A stretch of 64,000 nucleotides of DNA. Origin: Microbacter margulisiae (lineage in GTDB: Bacteria > Bacteroidota > Bacteroidia > Bacteroidales > Paludibacteraceae). Shown one piece after another: positions 10,278 to 19,396 of the stretch. Location: the NCBI RefSeq assembly GCF_014192515.1, contig NZ_JACHYB010000001.1, positions 1,426,001 through 1,490,000 of the forward strand, read 5' to 3'. Both the position numbers and the translations under genes were made by a program. The notes beneath the pieces were generated by a model. The model did not search any database and was not told the origin of the DNA. It was given only the letters and a program-made list of their open reading frames with translations. The stretch's first letter is position 1. Every line of letters begins with the position of its first letter.

Positions 10278-11519
10278 ATGAAAAATAAAAACATTTATCC
10301 CTGGTTAGTTGTAATAATGCTTTGGGTAGTTGCTCTGCTCAATTATCTGGATCGCCAGATGCTTTCTACAATGAAACCATCTATGATGACAGATATTCCA
10401 GAACTCGTATCAGCAGAAAACTTTGGACGATTAATGGCTATCTTTTTGTGGATATACGCCTTTATGAGTCCTATTTCAGGAGTTATAGCTGATCGTATTA
10501 ATCGCAAATGGTTGATTGTGTTTAGCCTGCTGATTTGGTCAGGAGTTACCTTACTCATGGGTTATGCAAAGACCTTTGATGAACTTTATTGGTTAAGAGC
10601 CATCATGGGGATAAGTGAAGCTTTTTATATTCCGGCAGGATTAGCCCTAATAGCCGATTATCATGAAGGGAAAACACGATCTACAGCTATTGGCATTCAT
10701 ACTACCGGAATATATCTTGGACAAGCATTTGGAGGGTTTGGAGCTTTGATAGCCAGTGATTTTTCCTGGCGGATTACGTTTCATTCGTTTGGTTGGATCG
10801 GATTGGTTTATAGCCTGATTCTAATTCTATTCCTAAAAGAAAAGAAGACTTACATCCCTGAGAAGCCCAAATCTTCGCCTATTACGAAAGAGTTTCAGAT
10901 GTTGATAAAAAGTTTTGGGATACTGCTTGGAAATATATCATTCTGGGTCATTCTATTTTATTTTTCAGCACCAAGTCTACCTGGATGGGCAACAAAAAAC
11001 TGGCTTCCAACCCTTTTTTCCGATAGCTTGCATATCAACATGACCCAAGCAGGTCCTATGGCCACTATCAGTATGGCAATTGCCTCCTTTTCAGGTGTTA
11101 TACTAGGAGGCATTGCCTCTGACAAATGGGTTCAGATAAATATAAAAGGCAGAATATTCACTGGAGCAATTGGTTTGGGGCTAACTGTTCCAGGATTAAT
11201 TTTGATCGGTTATGGACATAATGTTATTCCTATTTTGACAGGATCACTCCTCTTCGGCCTTGGCTTTGGCATTTTTGACGTAAACAATATGCCAATTCTG
11301 TGCCAATTTGTTTCCCCTCGTTATCGGGCTACAGGATATGGATTACTGAATTTGGCGGGTATTGCTTCTGGTGCTGTAATTACAAGCTTTTTAGGAGAGT
11401 CTGCAGATAAAGGAAACCTAGGGAACAACTTTGCTCTTTTAAGCATTGTCGTTGTAATAGCTATAGTTCTGCAAATAACCATGTTACATCCAAAATATAT
11501 CAACCAAGTAGAAGATTAA
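10278..11519 (+). CDS. MFS transporter, probable sugar or sugar-acid importer
   Basis: 413 residues with about twelve hydrophobic segments. The loop after TM2 has the MFS signature variant GVIADRINRKW. The N-terminal NYLDRQML motif resembles the anion:cation symporter and related MFS groups that carry acid sugars such as hexuronates, sialic acid or sugar acids. It follows the aldolase gene by 39 nt and is the last gene of the plus-strand run, so it most likely imports the aldolase substrate or its precursor. The specific substrate cannot be read from the sequence. Confidence 0.85.
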   Translation: MKNKNIYPWLVVIMLWVVALLNYLDRQMLSTMKPSMMTDIPELVSAENFGRLMAIFLWIYAFMSPISGVIADRINRKWLIVFSLLIWSGVTLLMGYAKTFDELYWLRAIMGISEAFYIPAGLALIADYHEGKTRSTAIGIHTTGIYLGQAFGGFGALIASDFSWRITFHSFGWIGLVYSLILILFLKEKKTYIPEKPKSSPITKEFQMLIKSFGILLGNISFWVILFYFSAPSLPGWATKNWLPTLFSDSLHINMTQAGPMATISMAIASFSGVILGGIASDKWVQINIKGRIFTGAIGLGLTVPGLILIGYGHNVIPILTGSLLFGLGFGIFDVNNMPILCQFVSPRYRATGYGLLNLAGIASGAVITSFLGESADKGNLGNNFALLSIVVVIAIVLQITMLHPKYINQVED

Positions 11520-11535
11520 ATGGATATGCCATAGA

Positions 11536-12435
11536 TTACTTACCATGTTTCAGACGGTATTCTTTCGGAGAAGATCCAATATGTTTTTTGAATTGCGTGG
11601 AAAAATGTTCAGTATTATCGTAATGGAGATTAAAGGCAATCTCTTTAATAGACAGATTGCTAGAAAGTAGCGCATCCTTAGCCGCCTGCATTTTTAGGGT
11701 TTGAATATAACACGCCGGTGAAAGACCTGTAAATTCCTTGAATGTTTTACGAAACCACGAATAGCTCATATTTAATTGTTCCGCAACTTCTTCAGGAGTA
11801 ATCTTGTAGTACAGGTTTTCACGAATGATCATTTTTGCTTTGGTCATATGAACAACTGCATAGTTTTCAAATTGTTGTTCCTGATCATATGCTAAAGCTA
11901 AACCAAGAATATGATTGGCAATCCCTGCCAACACTTGTTGATAAGCAATGCTTTCTTTCGTGGCAACTTCTATGGCCTGTTGATACAATGAAAGGATTTC
12001 ATCCCTCAACCCAACCTTATAAATTCCATTGTGTTGGGATAAAAAACCATTCAACAACCTTTGATCCATGGAAGGGCCTTTAAACCCAATCCAGTATTCA
12101 CTCCATCCTGTTTTTTTGTTGGGAGTATAGCTATGCCATTTTGAAGGAAGTATAGAAATAATATCGCCTTCATTCACTTCAATCCATTCATGTTGTGAGG
12201 TATAAAAACGACCACTTCCTTGAGTAATATAAACAAGCTGAAATTCATTAAGAATGCGGCCTTCTTCGAACAGAAAGAAGTATTTATCAGGATGGCCACA
12301 ATGAGGAGGATATACATCAAATTGCTTTGTAATCTGATGCGAACCAACCGTCGTAACAGTAAGCCCCCATAATAAATCCCGCTCAGTTGTTACGAGATAT
12401 TTTAGCCTTATAGAATCATTTGACGGCGTTTCCAT
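11536..12435 (-). CDS. AraC-family regulator, likely of the rhamnose operon (RhaR-like)
   Basis: About 299 residues from the ATG at 12435; the frame extends 27 codons further but that part lies over and upstream of a good promoter, so the shorter start is preferred. The N-terminal part is a cupin-like sugar-sensing domain (FQLVYITQGSGRFYT, then a WIEVNEGDIISILP stretch). The C-terminal ~95 residues are a double helix-turn-helix ending in FSTQFKKHIGSSPKEYR, the AraC signature. It is divergent from the L-rhamnose isomerase gene across ~190 nt, the classical arrangement for an operon-specific activator, and Bacteroides rhamnose genes are controlled by such a regulator. Control of the glycan genes converging from the left is also possible. 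Confidence 0.88.
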   Translation of the reverse strand: METPSNDSIRLKYLVTTERDLLWGLTVTTVGSHQITKQFDVYPPHCGHPDKYFFLFEEGRILNEFQLVYITQGSGRFYTSQHEWIEVNEGDIISILPSKWHSYTPNKKTGWSEYWIGFKGPSMDQRLLNGFLSQHNGIYKVGLRDEILSLYQQAIEVATKESIAYQQVLAGIANHILGLALAYDQEQQFENYAVVHMTKAKMIIRENLYYKITPEEVAEQLNMSYSWFRKTFKEFTGLSPACYIQTLKMQAAKDALLSSNLSIKEIAFNLHYDNTEHFSTQFKKHIGSSPKEYRLKHGK

Positions 12436-12458
12436 GGGGTTCTTTTCTTTTTGCCCCG

Positions 12459-12466
12459 CAAATATA
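12459..12466 (-). promoter_or_regulatory. -7 element of the AraC regulator promoter
   Basis: The minus strand reads TATATTTG, a perfect match to the Bacteroidota TAnnTTTG element, 24 nt upstream of the ATG at 12435. I see no convincing -33 TTG at the right distance. Confidence 0.55.
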
Positions 12467-12623
12467 AGCACTATATTATACAAATGGTACGATCTGTACA
12501 TCCTCCATTCAAACATTTATCAAAAACCAAAGATGAAGTATCAATTCCTTCAATTATAGTAAAATGAAGTTGTTCTACTTTTACCAAAAATTTATACAAT
12601 AACACTATTAACATAGAATAGGA

Positions 12624-13883
12624 ATGAAAAATACATTAGGGATAGAGCAAAAGTTTGCTTATGCAAAAGAAAAATACGAAGCTATTGGCGTTGATGTTGA
12701 CAATGCCTTAAAACAATTAAAAGGCATCTCTTTATCGTTACATTGCTGGCAAACAGATGATGTGACTGGGTTTGAAAATTCAAATGCACAACTTTCCGGA
12801 GGCATTCAGGCTACAGGAAATTATCCTGGGAAAGCCCGTAGCATTGACGAGGTTCGTCAGGATATTGAAAAAGTAGCAACTTTCCTTCCTGGAAACCATC
12901 GCTTAAGTTTGCATGCAATTTACGGCGATTTTGGAGGAAAGAAAGTTGACCGGGATCAAATCGAACCTGAGCATTTTCAAAGCTGGATTGATTGGGCTAA
13001 AGCCAATAACTTAAAACTTGATTTCAACAGTACCAGTTTTTCTCATCCTAAAAGCGGAGACCAAACTCTTTCGCATCGTGATAAAACGATTCGTGATTTC
13101 TGGATTGAACATACTATCCGTAGCAGACGTATCGCTGATGAAATGGGGAAACAGCTTGGAAGCAAGGCTTGCCACAATTTATGGGTTCACGACGGACAAA
13201 AAGATATGACCGTAGATCGTTTCCTATATCGTTCGTACCTTAAAGATTCTCTTGATCAAATCTTTGCATATAAATTTGAAAATGTAAAAGATAGCGTTGA
13301 ATGTAAATTATTTGGAACAGGCCTTGAAAGTTTCACAGCTGGATCTCATGAGTTTTATATGGGATATGCTGTTCAAAACCAGATAATGGCGACATTGGAT
13401 TTAGGCCATTTTCACCCCACAGAAGAAATATATGATAAAATTTCCTCTCTGCTTTTGTACACGCCTGAATTATTATTACACGTAAGTCGCCCTGTACGTT
13501 GGGATAGCGACCATGTTGTAGTTTTAAATGAAAGCGTCATCATGTTGGCACAAGAAATAGTAAGGGCAAATGCTCTCAATCGTGTCAATGTAGGATTGGA
13601 TTATTTTGACGCATCCATCAATCGTATAGGAGCCTATGTGATCGGAGCCAGAGCAACACAAAAAGCATTCTTGCAAGCACTTCTTGAGCCAATCAATATG
13701 TTGCGTAAATACGAAGCAAACGGTCAATATTTCGAACGCCTGGCATTACTGGAAGAAGCCAAAGCATTGCCATGGGGTGATGTATATGACTATTTCTGTT
13801 ATATTAATCATGTTCCTGTTGGTATTGAATTTATTTCAGAAATCAATGAATATGAGAAACAAGTAACGAGTAGACGCATTTAA
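12624..13883 (+). CDS. rhaA: L-rhamnose isomerase
   Basis: Converts L-rhamnose to L-rhamnulose in the cytoplasm. The 419-residue length and N-terminus (ISLSLHCWQTDDVTGFE) are those of RhaA. The metal-site residues are visible: DLGHFHPTE (Asp259, His262) and WDSDH (Asp294, Asp296, His297). It is the first gene of a rhaA-rhaT-rhaB run (53 and 10 nt gaps), divergent from an AraC regulator. In Bacteroides the same gene is often named rhaI. Confidence 0.97.
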   Translation: MKNTLGIEQKFAYAKEKYEAIGVDVDNALKQLKGISLSLHCWQTDDVTGFENSNAQLSGGIQATGNYPGKARSIDEVRQDIEKVATFLPGNHRLSLHAIYGDFGGKKVDRDQIEPEHFQSWIDWAKANNLKLDFNSTSFSHPKSGDQTLSHRDKTIRDFWIEHTIRSRRIADEMGKQLGSKACHNLWVHDGQKDMTVDRFLYRSYLKDSLDQIFAYKFENVKDSVECKLFGTGLESFTAGSHEFYMGYAVQNQIMATLDLGHFHPTEEIYDKISSLLLYTPELLLHVSRPVRWDSDHVVVLNESVIMLAQEIVRANALNRVNVGLDYFDASINRIGAYVIGARATQKAFLQALLEPINMLRKYEANGQYFERLALLEEAKALPWGDVYDYFCYINHVPVGIEFISEINEYEKQVTSRRI

Positions 13884-13936
13884 TTAAGAACAATTTTCTA
13901 TATTTGTTATCCTTTTCCTAGTATAATACCAGCATC

Positions 13937-14974
13937 ATGAACACAATATTTGGGTTAATCATCATAGCACTGGGCAGCATGGGACAATCGAGTTCCTATG
14001 TTCCAATCAACAAGATTAAGAACTGGTCGTGGGAAAGTTTTTGGTTGGTACAAGGTATTTTTGCGTGGTTGCTATTCCCATATTTGGGGGCTTTACTTGC
14101 TGTTCCTCACGGTTCAAGCCTTGGCAGTATTCTTGCCAGTGGAAACGGAGCTGCTATTAAAGCCATGGCATTTGGCATTTTATGGGGAGTTGGCGGATTG
14201 ACTTTCGGTTTAAGCATGCGCTATTTAGGTATCGCTTTGGGACAATCTATCGCTTTAGGCACATGTTCCGCTTTCGGCACCTTGATACCAGCTGTTATGG
14301 GTGGAACCAATCTTTTCAAAGGAGCAGGGTTGATTTTACTGATTGGTGTTAGTATTGCCATTGCAGGAATTGCAGTCATCGGATTTGCAGGAAGTTTACG
14401 GGCAAAAAACATGACTGAAGAACAAAGAAAAGCGGCCATTAAAGATTTTGCTTTAGGAAAAGGATTGCTGGTAGCATTGCTGGCAGGAATCATGAGCGCC
14501 TGTTTTAGCCTTGGGTTACAGGCCGGCGAACCGATAAAAACAGCAGCTCTTACTACTGGTGCTAAGGCTTTATATGCAGGATTACCAGCCGTACTTATGG
14601 TTACCGTCGGAGGATTTATAACCAACGCTATCTATTGCTTAAGCCAAAATATTAAACACAAAACGCTAAAAGAATACGTTTCGGTTTCCAAACCGTTACT
14701 ATTGAATAACCTATTATTTTGTGCTTTAGCGGGTATTCTTTGGTATTCACAATTCTTTGGGTTGGCCTTAGGGAAAAGTTTCTTTCAGGAAGGCAGCATA
14801 ATGATGGCATTTTCATGGAGCATTTTAATGTCGCTCAATATTCTTTTTAGCAATTTCTGGGGTATTGTCCTCAAAGAATGGCTAGGTTCAAAAAGAACAA
14901 CGATTTTAGTCCTTACCATCGGGCTGGCGATATTAATTTTCTCTTGTATTTTCCCGTCATTAATGCATCAATAA
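13937..14974 (+). CDS. rhaT: L-rhamnose/proton symporter
   Basis: 345 residues with about ten membrane segments, matching RhaT of the drug/metabolite transporter superfamily: GSMGQSSSYVPINKIKNWSWE at the start, WGVGGLTFGLSMRYLG and ALGTCSAFGTLIPA in the middle. It imports L-rhamnose with a proton across the inner membrane. It lies between the isomerase and kinase genes of the same pathway, in the same orientation. Confidence 0.95.
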   Translation: MNTIFGLIIIALGSMGQSSSYVPINKIKNWSWESFWLVQGIFAWLLFPYLGALLAVPHGSSLGSILASGNGAAIKAMAFGILWGVGGLTFGLSMRYLGIALGQSIALGTCSAFGTLIPAVMGGTNLFKGAGLILLIGVSIAIAGIAVIGFAGSLRAKNMTEEQRKAAIKDFALGKGLLVALLAGIMSACFSLGLQAGEPIKTAALTTGAKALYAGLPAVLMVTVGGFITNAIYCLSQNIKHKTLKEYVSVSKPLLLNNLLFCALAGILWYSQFFGLALGKSFFQEGSIMMAFSWSILMSLNILFSNFWGIVLKEWLGSKRTTILVLTIGLAILIFSCIFPSLMHQ

Positions 14975-14984
14975 TATAAATTCA

Positions 14985-16460
14985 ATGAGTCAAAAATCAT
15001 TTTTAGCAGTTGATTTGGGAGCTACCAGCGGACGAGTTATTTGTGGCACTCTCAAAAAAGACAAGTTAGTTTTAGAAGAGATTCTTAAGTTTCCCAATGT
15101 ATTGGTCAACATTCATGGACAATTTTATTGGAATATTTTCCAACTGTTTTCTCATATCAAAGAAGGCTTATCCCTTGCAACAAACAAGGGTATTCAGCCT
15201 GTTTCCATCGGTGTTGATACATGGGGAGTTGATTTTGCCTTTGTGGGAGACGACGGAGCGTTAATGGGTCTCCCGTTTTCGTATCGAAACTATACGCAAA
15301 AGGAAAACACAGAGTCATTTGCGAACCAAATGCCACTCGATGCATTATACGAAAAAACTGGAATCCAAACAATGGATTTTAATACCATTTTTCAATTATA
15401 TGCATTACAATTGCGCCATTCATCTCAGTTAAAAGCATCGAACAAATTGCTATTCATGCCGGATGCCATTTCATATTTACTCACAGGAAAACAAATCATG
15501 GAGTATACCATTGCATCTACGTCGCAATTATTAGATCCTATAGCAAAGAATTTACACCCTGAATTGCTCGACCTGATTAATATTAAACGTTCCAAATTTC
15601 CGGATGAAATGATGTTTTCGGGACATGTTGTCGGAACGCTAACCAAAGATATTGCCTCAGAAACTGGATTGAACGAAGTTCCTGTAGTAGCTGTTGGTGG
15701 ACATGATACCGCCTCAGCTGTAGTTGCAGTTCCGGCAATGAATTCTAATTTTGCTTATCTCAGTTCAGGAACATGGTCACTGATGGGTATTGAGGTACCG
15801 GAACCTATCATAAATGCACGTTCTCAACAGGCTAATTTTACCAATGAGGGCGGCGTGGACGGAACAATACGTTTCCTAAAAAATATCACGGGTATGTGGA
15901 TTCTGGAACAATGTCGTAAAGAGTGGGATAAACAACATGTTTATTCATACGACGAATTAATGGCGATGGGACAAAATGCAACTCCCTTTCAGTATTGTTT
16001 TGATCCTGATGATGCAATGTTCAGCAACCCTACAAGTATGACTCTGGCCATTATAGCCTATTGCAAATCAACAGGACAAGAGCAACCCAATACAATAGGG
16101 GAATATGTAAGATCTATTTTTGAAAGTCTGGCTCTTAAATATAAACATGTTTTCAATTCCTTGCAGTCTTTTGCTTCGTTTCCTATCGAGAAATTACACA
16201 TTATCGGAGGTGGATCCCGGAATTCATTTCTTAACCAGCTAACGGCAAATGCGCTTGGCATCGAAGTGGAAACTGGCCCCGCCGAAGCAACGGCTATTGG
16301 AAATATAATGATTCAGGCAAAAACAGCAGGCTATTTCCAAAACCTAGAAGAAATCAGGAAGTTTGTTAGGAATTCCACAAAGCTTGAATCCTTTTTACCT
16401 CAAGACAAAGAGCAATGGCAACAGGCATATCAACAATTTGTAGAGCGCTGTCATTTATAA
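14985..16460 (+). CDS. rhaB: Rhamnulokinase
   Basis: A 491-residue FGGY-family sugar kinase that phosphorylates L-rhamnulose to L-rhamnulose 1-phosphate. The N-terminal phosphate loop is VDLGATSGRV; GGHDTASA and SSGTWSLMG are the substrate and ATP-domain motifs, and IGGGSRN is the adenosine motif. It starts 10 nt after rhaT, so is surely co-transcribed. The next enzyme, rhamnulose-1-phosphate aldolase, is not in the window: the operon ends here with a terminator. Confidence 0.95.
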   Translation: MSQKSFLAVDLGATSGRVICGTLKKDKLVLEEILKFPNVLVNIHGQFYWNIFQLFSHIKEGLSLATNKGIQPVSIGVDTWGVDFAFVGDDGALMGLPFSYRNYTQKENTESFANQMPLDALYEKTGIQTMDFNTIFQLYALQLRHSSQLKASNKLLFMPDAISYLLTGKQIMEYTIASTSQLLDPIAKNLHPELLDLINIKRSKFPDEMMFSGHVVGTLTKDIASETGLNEVPVVAVGGHDTASAVVAVPAMNSNFAYLSSGTWSLMGIEVPEPIINARSQQANFTNEGGVDGTIRFLKNITGMWILEQCRKEWDKQHVYSYDELMAMGQNATPFQYCFDPDDAMFSNPTSMTLAIIAYCKSTGQEQPNTIGEYVRSIFESLALKYKHVFNSLQSFASFPIEKLHIIGGGSRNSFLNQLTANALGIEVETGPAEATAIGNIMIQAKTAGYFQNLEEIRKFVRNSTKLESFLPQDKEQWQQAYQQFVERCHL

Positions 16461-16495
16461 AATCAGTTATGTGTGCTAATAGGTAGTTTTTTAAC

Positions 16496-16540
16496 ATCCC
16501 GTTCTCTTATTTGATTACATAAGGAGAACGGGATTTTTTA
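16496..16540 (+). terminator. Rho-independent terminator of the rhamnose operon
   Basis: Inverted repeat ATCCCGTTCTC-TTAT / ATAAGGAGAACGGGAT (about 15 bp with one bulged base, loop of ~8 nt) followed by a T run, 35 nt after the rhaB stop. Confidence 0.88.
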
Positions 16541-16563
16541 TTTCTCCACCGAATATGGAATTC

Positions 16564-18612
16564 CTACCATATTTTTACTCTTAGTGAATCCGGCAACCAC
16601 ATTGCGTCACCTTTATGGACATGGAATGTCTTGTAAAAGGCATCTAAATCAGATAATGGCCCGTTAACCCGGTATTTGGCAGGAGAATGCACATCGCTGC
16701 GAACCTGATTAGCCAGGGCTTGCGGTCGCATATGAACCATCCAGGCCATTGCATAACCCAGAAAAAAACGTTGATCCGGTGTCAATCCGGCAATCTTTTC
16801 ATTCGATTTATATTGATTGGTTTGCTGAAAAGCCTGATAGCCCATAGTGATACCACCTAGATCTGCAATATTTTCTCCTAATGTCATCGCTCCGTTGACA
16901 TGCAAACTATCCACCACCACATATTTATCAAACTGCTTAGCAAGCATTCTCGTTTTAGCATAAAACCTGGTGCTATCTTCAGGCGTCCACCAATTATGTA
17001 GATTTCCTTCAGCATCATATTTGCTTCCCTGATCATCAAATCCATGCGTCATTTCATGCCCAAATGTTGAACCACCAATAATGGAATACAAGATAGCATC
17101 ATCAGCCATTTTATGCTCGTAGCCTGGAACTAATATATTACATCCCGGAACGACAATCTCGTTATTGGATGGATTATAATAAGCATTATAGGTCTGTGGC
17201 TCCATGTCCCACTCCGTTCGGTCAACAGGCTTACCATATTTTGCAATCATATAATGCATAGCCCATTCGTTAGCCCGGATAACATTGTTGACGTATGACG
17301 ACCGATCTATTTGCAACGCACTCATATCTTTCCATTTATCTGGATAGCCTACTTTCATGATCATCACATCCAGTTTATGCAAAGCTTTCGTTTTCGTATC
17401 CGGCGTCATCCAGTCAAGATGCTTAATACGTTCGGCATAAATCTCTTTAATGCGATGACCAATCTCATATAGTTTGGCTTTTGTGCCTTTAGGTAAATAG
17501 TCGGTAACATATACCTGACCAACCAGATCGCCCAAAGCGCTATTCGTCTCGTTCGTCACCCTCTTCCAGCGGGGACGGGGTTCCTGAATACCGCGTAATG
17601 TTCTGGCATAAAAATCAAATGACAAGCGATACGTAACATCGTTCAGATAGTCCGATAAATTGTTCAACAACTGGAATTTCAAATAATCTTTCCACACTGC
17701 AAGCGAAATGGTGGACATCATATTGTTTTCAGCCGTAAGAAATTCAGACTGACCCACAATGACCGAATCCACCGGAGGAAGACCTACGGCCTGGAAAAAC
17801 GCAGCAAAATCAAGATGTGGAGCGAGATGTTCGAGTTGTGCGAAAGACATTTTACTATAATTTTTCAACGGATCACGTGTATCGGCACGTTCGCGGGAAA
17901 TTTTTGCCAAAGCTGTTTCCAGTTTCATGACCTGTTCTGCTGCCAGATTGGCTCTTGCCGGCGCATAACCCATATTGCGGAATTGCTTTTGCAGATAAAG
18001 TACAAATTGCTTGCGTACTTCAACAGCCTGCTTATCTGTTGCAAAATAATAATCCCGGTCAGGCAGGCTTAATCCCCCTTGCGACAAATGGATCGCATTC
18101 TTACTGCTTATTTTATCATCCGGGCCAACATAAAAGCTAAACATAGGAGATGCTGCCACGGTTTGCAAAAAAGCTACAGCCTGCATCAGCTCTTTTCGGT
18201 TTTGAATTCGATCGATACGCAAAAAATAGAGTTTTAATGGCGAAATTCCATTTTTATTCAATGCAACACTGTCCATCCCCGTATAATAGAAATCACCTAT
18301 TTTTTGTCTTGCACTTCCTTTTACCTCATTTTTATGTGTAGAAGACGAAACACAAACATCATGAATCTGGGCATTAATGGTATCCTGAATGGTCTGAAAA
18401 ATTCCATTGGACTGTTCGGAAGGTGGGATAGGATGATCTTTAAACCAACGGCCATTGGCAAACATGAAGAAATTATCTCCTGGATTTACCGTCGAATCAA
18501 TATGAGCAACCAAAGGATCAAGGGTTTGTGCCGTTAATGGCAACGTCGCACTGCTTAAAAGCAAAACCAAAGCAATAATTAGCAGGCGCTTAAAAGGAAT
18601 AAATTTATTCAT
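16564..18612 (-). CDS. M13-family zinc metallopeptidase (PepO/neprilysin type)
   Basis: 682 residues, the normal length for bacterial M13 peptidases, with a signal peptide (first ~28 residues, ending TAQ). The zinc site is HEMTH (His519, Glu520, His523) with the third ligand in ENIADLGG (Glu580; Asp584 is the supporting acid). NAYYNPSNNEIVVP, the family's substrate-binding NAYY region, precedes it, and a C-terminal CxxW end is replaced by DSLRVKIW. It probably degrades oligopeptides in the periplasm. It is monocistronic with its own promoter, and converges on the rhamnose operon terminator. Confidence 0.95.
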   Translation of the reverse strand: MNKFIPFKRLLIIALVLLLSSATLPLTAQTLDPLVAHIDSTVNPGDNFFMFANGRWFKDHPIPPSEQSNGIFQTIQDTINAQIHDVCVSSSTHKNEVKGSARQKIGDFYYTGMDSVALNKNGISPLKLYFLRIDRIQNRKELMQAVAFLQTVAASPMFSFYVGPDDKISSKNAIHLSQGGLSLPDRDYYFATDKQAVEVRKQFVLYLQKQFRNMGYAPARANLAAEQVMKLETALAKISRERADTRDPLKNYSKMSFAQLEHLAPHLDFAAFFQAVGLPPVDSVIVGQSEFLTAENNMMSTISLAVWKDYLKFQLLNNLSDYLNDVTYRLSFDFYARTLRGIQEPRPRWKRVTNETNSALGDLVGQVYVTDYLPKGTKAKLYEIGHRIKEIYAERIKHLDWMTPDTKTKALHKLDVMIMKVGYPDKWKDMSALQIDRSSYVNNVIRANEWAMHYMIAKYGKPVDRTEWDMEPQTYNAYYNPSNNEIVVPGCNILVPGYEHKMADDAILYSIIGGSTFGHEMTHGFDDQGSKYDAEGNLHNWWTPEDSTRFYAKTRMLAKQFDKYVVVDSLHVNGAMTLGENIADLGGITMGYQAFQQTNQYKSNEKIAGLTPDQRFFLGYAMAWMVHMRPQALANQVRSDVHSPAKYRVNGPLSDLDAFYKTFHVHKGDAMWLPDSLRVKIW

Positions 18613-18680
18613 AGGGAATGGTTTAATGAATCATCGGAGCATGTGCAACATCACAGTTGCATAAATATCAAATAAACATG

Positions 18681-18710
18681 CAAAAGTAACTATTTTTCCG
18701 TACTTTCAAA
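18681..18710 (-). promoter_or_regulatory. Promoter of the M13 peptidase gene
   Basis: Reading the minus strand: TTTG (18707-18710), 18 nt, then TACTTTTG (18681-18688). Both fit the Bacteroidota sigma-70 consensus. The ATG lies ~68 nt downstream. Confidence 0.75.
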
Positions 18711-18774
18711 TGGCTGACGATATACATCAAAGAGGAAGGAATGGACAGGTATGGTCAATCTTTCAAACAAGCAT

Positions 18775-18796
18775 AAAAAGGGGATCAGCCCCCTTA
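18775..18796 (-). terminator. Terminator after queE, overlapping its stop codon
   Basis: On the minus strand a short hairpin AAGGGG-loop-CCCCTT followed by TTTAT begins at the queE stop codon. The stem is only 6 bp but GC-rich. Confidence 0.6.
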
Positions 18797-19396
18797 TTCA
18801 ACATGTAATAGTTTATGCATCTGTACCGACAGCCTCCATTGGGGATTTTGTTTCACAAACTCAATACAATATTGCATGTTCGCCTCGCTTTTTTCAAACC
18901 GTTTTTTTTCTTCTCCCAAAAACAAAGGACTGACAAAATAGTTGGTAGCTGGAGGCAATGCTTCAATAGGGGGGGGTAACTCCCCTACTCCAATCGGAAA
19001 ACGAAATTCATCTACAGAAATAAAATTCTTACGCAGCTCTTCCTCCGTCACTTTAGGACTGCAAGCAATATAATCAATTTTAGAAGGCACCTTGTTTGTC
19101 CCGTTGGTCTCTATGCAATGATAATAACCATCAAAACATTCGAGTACGTCATCCGTAAGTTGCAGCGTCGGCTCGCCTCCCGTCCAAATAATCATTCTGG
19201 AAGGATATTGTTGCACGACGTTCACGATCTCCTGCACCGCCATGGAAATGCCCTGATGCCAATCGGTATCACAAAACCAACAATCTTTATTGCATCCGGC
19301 TAACCGTACAAAAACAGCAGGTTTACCAAAATTTGCCCCTTCGCCCTGTATGGAATAAAAGATTTCAACAATCCGCAATGGTTTAATCGATTTCAT
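18794..19396 (-). CDS. queE: 7-carboxy-7-deazaguanine synthase
   Basis: A radical-SAM enzyme that converts 6-carboxytetrahydropterin to 7-carboxy-7-deazaguanine on the way to queuosine. I take the ATG at 19396 (MKSIKPLRIVEIFYSIQGEG), giving 200 residues; the longer frame would run deep into queD. The iron-sulfur cluster motif is C-x3-C-x2-C (Cys35, Cys39, Cys42) and WTGGEPTLQ is the SAM-binding GGE motif. It overlaps the end of queD by 14 nt, a sign of translational coupling. A run of eight C (plus-strand G8 near 18968) lies in the ELPPP codons. Confidence 0.94.
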   Translation of the reverse strand: MKSIKPLRIVEIFYSIQGEGANFGKPAVFVRLAGCNKDCWFCDTDWHQGISMAVQEIVNVVQQYPSRMIIWTGGEPTLQLTDDVLECFDGYYHCIETNGTNKVPSKIDYIACSPKVTEEELRKNFISVDEFRFPIGVGELPPPIEALPPATNYFVSPLFLGEEKKRFEKSEANMQYCIEFVKQNPQWRLSVQMHKLLHVE

